Of a stretch of DNA of 36,307 bases, positions 34,121 to 36,307 are shown piece by piece. The notes under the pieces were generated by a model. It ran no database searches. It was not told the origin of the DNA and was given only the letters and a program-made list of their open reading frames with translations. This DNA is from JAWXBM01 sp034440115. GTDB taxonomy: Bacteria; Pseudomonadota; Gammaproteobacteria; Xanthomonadales; SZUA-36. A program made the position numbers and the translations under genes. The first letter of the stretch is position 1; the number at the start of each line of letters is the position of its first letter. The stretch spans positions 1 through 36,307 of the forward strand of contig JAWXBM010000089.1 of assembly GCA_034440115.1 (NCBI GenBank), given 5' to 3'.

Positions 34121-34799
34121 CCGGGCGACTCCCATGCAGGCATTTTCAGCCCTGTTGCGGCGCGACCTGTCATTGGCTTTGCGGCGCCGCGATGAACTGC
34201 TGTTGCCATTGTTTTTCATGATGGTCACCGTCAGCCTGTTTCCGCTGGGTATAGGGCCCAGCTCAGACTTATTGGCAAGAATCGCACCCGGAGTTATCTG
34301 GATCGCGGCCTTGTTGGCCACCGTAGTATCGCTGGACAGCCTGTTTCGAGCGGATTATGAAGATGGCTCGCTGGAGCAATTCATGGTCAGTGGCCAGCCT
34401 TTGCCGTTGTTGGTTCTCGCCAAGGTTTTGGCACACTGGCTGATCGCCGGCCTGCCAGTAGTGCTGTTATCACCGCTGTTGGCCTTATGGCTGAATCTCG
34501 ATGTGCAGGCCTGGTGGGTAATGATGGCCAGCCTGGCTTTGGGCACACCCATACTCAGCCTGATCGGAGCCATCGGTGTGGGTCTGACGATTGGCCTGCG
34601 ACGCGGCGGTCAACTGCTTTCCTTACTGGTTTTTCCCTTGTATGTACCGGTGCTGATTATTGCCACCGCAGCGATTATGGCGGTGCTGGATGGCCTGCCC
34701 TATGTGCCATTTCTCGGCCTGCTGCTGGCAGGTTTGTTAACATCGTTGACACTGGCACCTTTTGCCGCTGCGGCGGCCCTGAAAATCAGTCTGTCCTGA
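34113..34799 (+). CDS. ccmB: heme exporter membrane protein CcmB
   Basis: The 228-aa protein has six hydrophobic segments and the family sequence FPLGIGPSSDLLARIAPGVIW. FRADYEDGSLEQFM, LAKVLAHWLIAGLPVVLLSP and LTIGLRRGGQLLSLL follow, close to E. coli CcmB over its whole length. It is the membrane part of the CcmAB transporter. The ATG at 34113 lies inside the end of ccmA (8-nt overlap), indicating coupled translation. Confidence 0.95.
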   Translation: MSSRATPMQAFSALLRRDLSLALRRRDELLLPLFFMMVTVSLFPLGIGPSSDLLARIAPGVIWIAALLATVVSLDSLFRADYEDGSLEQFMVSGQPLPLLVLAKVLAHWLIAGLPVVLLSPLLALWLNLDVQAWWVMMASLALGTPILSLIGAIGVGLTIGLRRGGQLLSLLVFPLYVPVLIIATAAIMAVLDGLPYVPFLGLLLAGLLTSLTLAPFAAAAALKISLS

Positions 34800-34811
34800 C
34801 CGAAATACCTG

Positions 34812-35621
34812 ATGAACATGAGCTCCCAAACACCACGAAAAAATGCCCTGGTAATGTTTATACACAAACTGGGGTCTCCGCCATGGTTTTACGATTTCGC
34901 TGGCAAATGCATACCCTGGTTGTGGGCTGCTTTCGCCATCCTGGCCAGCGTTAGCCTGTATCAGGGTTTGTTCCGAGTGCCACCAGATTATTTGCAAGGT
35001 GAAAGCTTCCGCATCATCTACCTGCATGTCCCGGCGGCTTGGATGTCGATGATGATCTACGCACTGATGGCGGTGATGGGATTCATCGCGTTGGTTTGGC
35101 GTATTCGTATGATGGAGATTCTGGCCATGTGCAGCGCCCCCATTGGCGCCGCTTTTACGCTGGTCGCGCTGGTCAGTGGATCTTTGTGGGGTCGGCCCAC
35201 CTGGGGCACGTATTGGGTTTGGGACGCGCGACTGACCTCAGAGCTGGTGCTGCTGTTCTTGTATCTGGGAGTAATGGGCTTGTTCAGTGCCTATGATGAG
35301 CCGCGCAAAGCAGCCCGGGCTGCCTGCCTGCTGGCCATCGTAGGCGTCATTAACCTGCCCATCATTCATTATTCGGTAAAATGGTGGAACACCCTGCACC
35401 AAGGCAGCAGCATAGGCCTCAGTGGCAGCAGCATCCATCCCAGCATGTTGTGGCCCTTGTTGGTCATGGCCTTGGCCACCAAGTTCTACTATGCTGCCAA
35501 TCTGCTGGCGCGGGCGCGCGTGCTGCTGTTGGAACAGGATTTACGCAAGGGCTGGACGCGAAAGATCAGCAAGATTGGGAACTCAAACGTCTCCAGTCGG
35601 GTCGAGAAAAGAGATCAATGA
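34812..35621 (+). CDS. ccmC: heme-handling protein CcmC
   Basis: The 269-aa protein has six membrane segments. It contains the tryptophan-rich WWD motif (WGRPTWGTYWVWDARLTSEL) that holds heme, and the two external His ligands in YLHVPAAW and IIHYSVKWWNTLHQG. CcmC loads heme onto CcmE. It starts 12 nt after ccmB; a second ATG at 34818 is also possible. The last bases overlap ccmD (ATGA). It is slightly longer than the E. coli protein, with a charged C-terminal tail. Confidence 0.95.
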   Translation: MNMSSQTPRKNALVMFIHKLGSPPWFYDFAGKCIPWLWAAFAILASVSLYQGLFRVPPDYLQGESFRIIYLHVPAAWMSMMIYALMAVMGFIALVWRIRMMEILAMCSAPIGAAFTLVALVSGSLWGRPTWGTYWVWDARLTSELVLLFLYLGVMGLFSAYDEPRKAARAACLLAIVGVINLPIIHYSVKWWNTLHQGSSIGLSGSSIHPSMLWPLLVMALATKFYYAANLLARARVLLLEQDLRKGWTRKISKIGNSNVSSRVEKRDQ

Positions 35622-35770
35622 ATTCGCACACTACATATATCGTTTTGTCCTATGGTTTTGGCGCCATAGTCCTGGGCTGGGCGGCACTTAGCCCTTTGCT
35701 GAAAAAGCGCCGCGTTCTTGCTCAGCTTGAGCAAATCCACAAAGGAATTGGCAAAGGAAACTCTGATTAA
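35618..35770 (+). CDS. ccmD: heme exporter small protein CcmD
   Basis: The 50-aa protein has one membrane segment (YIVLSYGFGAIVLGWAALSPL), then the basic LLKKRR and a helical tail, as in CcmD proteins. It stabilises the CcmABC-CcmE complex. The start overlaps the ccmC stop (ATGA) and the ccmE ATG directly follows its TAA. It is easily missed because of its size; position in the operon makes the call firm. Confidence 0.9.
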   Translation: MNSHTTYIVLSYGFGAIVLGWAALSPLLKKRRVLAQLEQIHKGIGKGNSD

Positions 35771-36307
35771 ATGACACCTACACGTGAACGCCGCCTGATC
35801 GCTGTTTTGTTGATACTGGCAGGCATCAGCATTGCCGGCGGTATTGCTTTCTGGTCGCTGCAACAGAACCTGTTGTATTTCCAGAGCCCGAATGAAGTTG
35901 CCGAACTGGGCATGCCCGCCGGACGACAATTCCGGCTTGGCGGTTTGGTGGAAACCGGCAGCACACAGAGGGATGAGACCGGCCTGACCGTGCGTTTCAC
36001 GGTGACCGATGGTTTGAAAAGCATACCGGTAAGTTATGAAGGCATACTTCCTGACCTGTTTCGTGAGGGTCAGGGCGTGATCGCTCGCGGCGAATTGATT
36101 GCTGATGGCAGTTTTCAAGCCACCGAAGTGCTGGCCAAACACGATGAGAATTACATGCCACCCGAAGTGGCTGCAGCGTTAGAGAAAGCAGGACATCCCG
36201 GCCCTGAAAAAGCCGACCCTGAAAAAACCTACCCTGAAAAAGCCTACTCTGAAAAAGCCTACTCTGAAAAAACCTACCCTGAAAAAGCCTACCCTGAAAA
36301 AGCCTAC
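35771..36307 (+). CDS. ccmE: cytochrome c-type biogenesis heme chaperone CcmE (3' end outside window)
   Basis: 179 codons are visible with no stop. A membrane anchor (residues 9-29) is followed by the OB-fold periplasmic domain (GMPAGRQFRLGGLVETGS, VTDGLKSIPVSYEGILPDLF, EGQGVIARGEL). The heme-attachment motif LAKHDENYMPPEV has His124, which binds heme covalently, and Tyr128. After it comes an unusual tail of seven PEKAY-type pentapeptides starting at residue 145 and reaching the window edge. The E. coli tail is short and not repetitive. Confidence 0.95.
   Translation, partial: MTPTRERRLIAVLLILAGISIAGGIAFWSLQQNLLYFQSPNEVAELGMPAGRQFRLGGLVETGSTQRDETGLTVRFTVTDGLKSIPVSYEGILPDLFREGQGVIARGELIADGSFQATEVLAKHDENYMPPEVAAALEKAGHPGPEKADPEKTYPEKAYSEKAYSEKTYPEKAYPEKAY
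36203..36307 (+). repeat. 15-bp in-frame tandem repeat in the ccmE 3' end (at least seven copies)
   Basis: Units of ccctgaaaaagcctac or close variants run for 105 nt to the end of the window. They encode (P/S)EK(A/T)(Y/D). The number of copies is cut off by the window end. Confidence 0.95.

Overview
The window comes from an aerobic, heterotrophic gammaproteobacterium. The evidence is gene content and order: queA-tgt-yajC-secD-secF, divergent trmJ/suhB, a System I cytochrome c maturation operon (ccmABCDE), and a Pseudomonas-type leucine/isovalerate (liu) catabolic cluster. No tRNA, rRNA, CRISPR array, transposase or phage gene was seen. Genus cannot be fixed from the sequence alone.

Layout. 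Positions 2-4633 (+) hold the 3' end of an S9 prolyl-oligopeptidase and an M16 zinc peptidase predicted to be a lipoprotein. Four bases after the M16 stop begins a branched-chain amino acid catabolic block (4638-11358, +): isovaleryl-CoA dehydrogenase, thiolase, methylcrotonyl-CoA carboxylase beta subunit, methylglutaconyl-CoA hydratase, HMG-CoA lyase and an HSD10-type short-chain dehydrogenase. The biotin-carrying subunit (liuD) and the regulator (liuR) are absent from the block. A small unknown protein, a stand-alone encapsulated-ferritin (EncFtn) domain protein with no encapsulin next to it, and the glutathione-dependent formaldehyde pathway (frmA, frmB) follow up to 14311.

The middle (14348-19310) has a membrane-anchored thioredoxin-like protein, an alkyltransferase-like DNA repair protein, a flavin-binding PNPOx-fold protein, a MEST-like hydrolase coupled to trmJ, divergent suhB, and a Lys/Ala-repeat histone H1-like protein. 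On the minus strand from 27413 down to 19449 lie queA, tgt, yajC, secD, secF, an Asp/Asn beta-hydroxylase-like gene and an overlapping sulfotransferase. Both spacers around tgt are packed with inverted repeats. From 33178 down to 27601 (minus) glutathione reductase precedes a very large secreted S8 protease. The window ends (+) in ccmABCD and a ccmE that runs off the edge inside a pentapeptide repeat.

Functional reading. Secreted or envelope peptidases (S9, M16, S8) beside Leu/Ile catabolism suggest growth on protein or peptides. Glutathione reductase, FrmA/FrmB, EncFtn and thioredoxin-like proteins suggest redox and formaldehyde handling. The most unusual features are the EncFtn core without a visible capsule or targeting tail, the structured spacers flanking tgt, the liu cluster without liuD, and five separate 14-17 bp tandem-repeat tracts, mostly at gene 3' ends.
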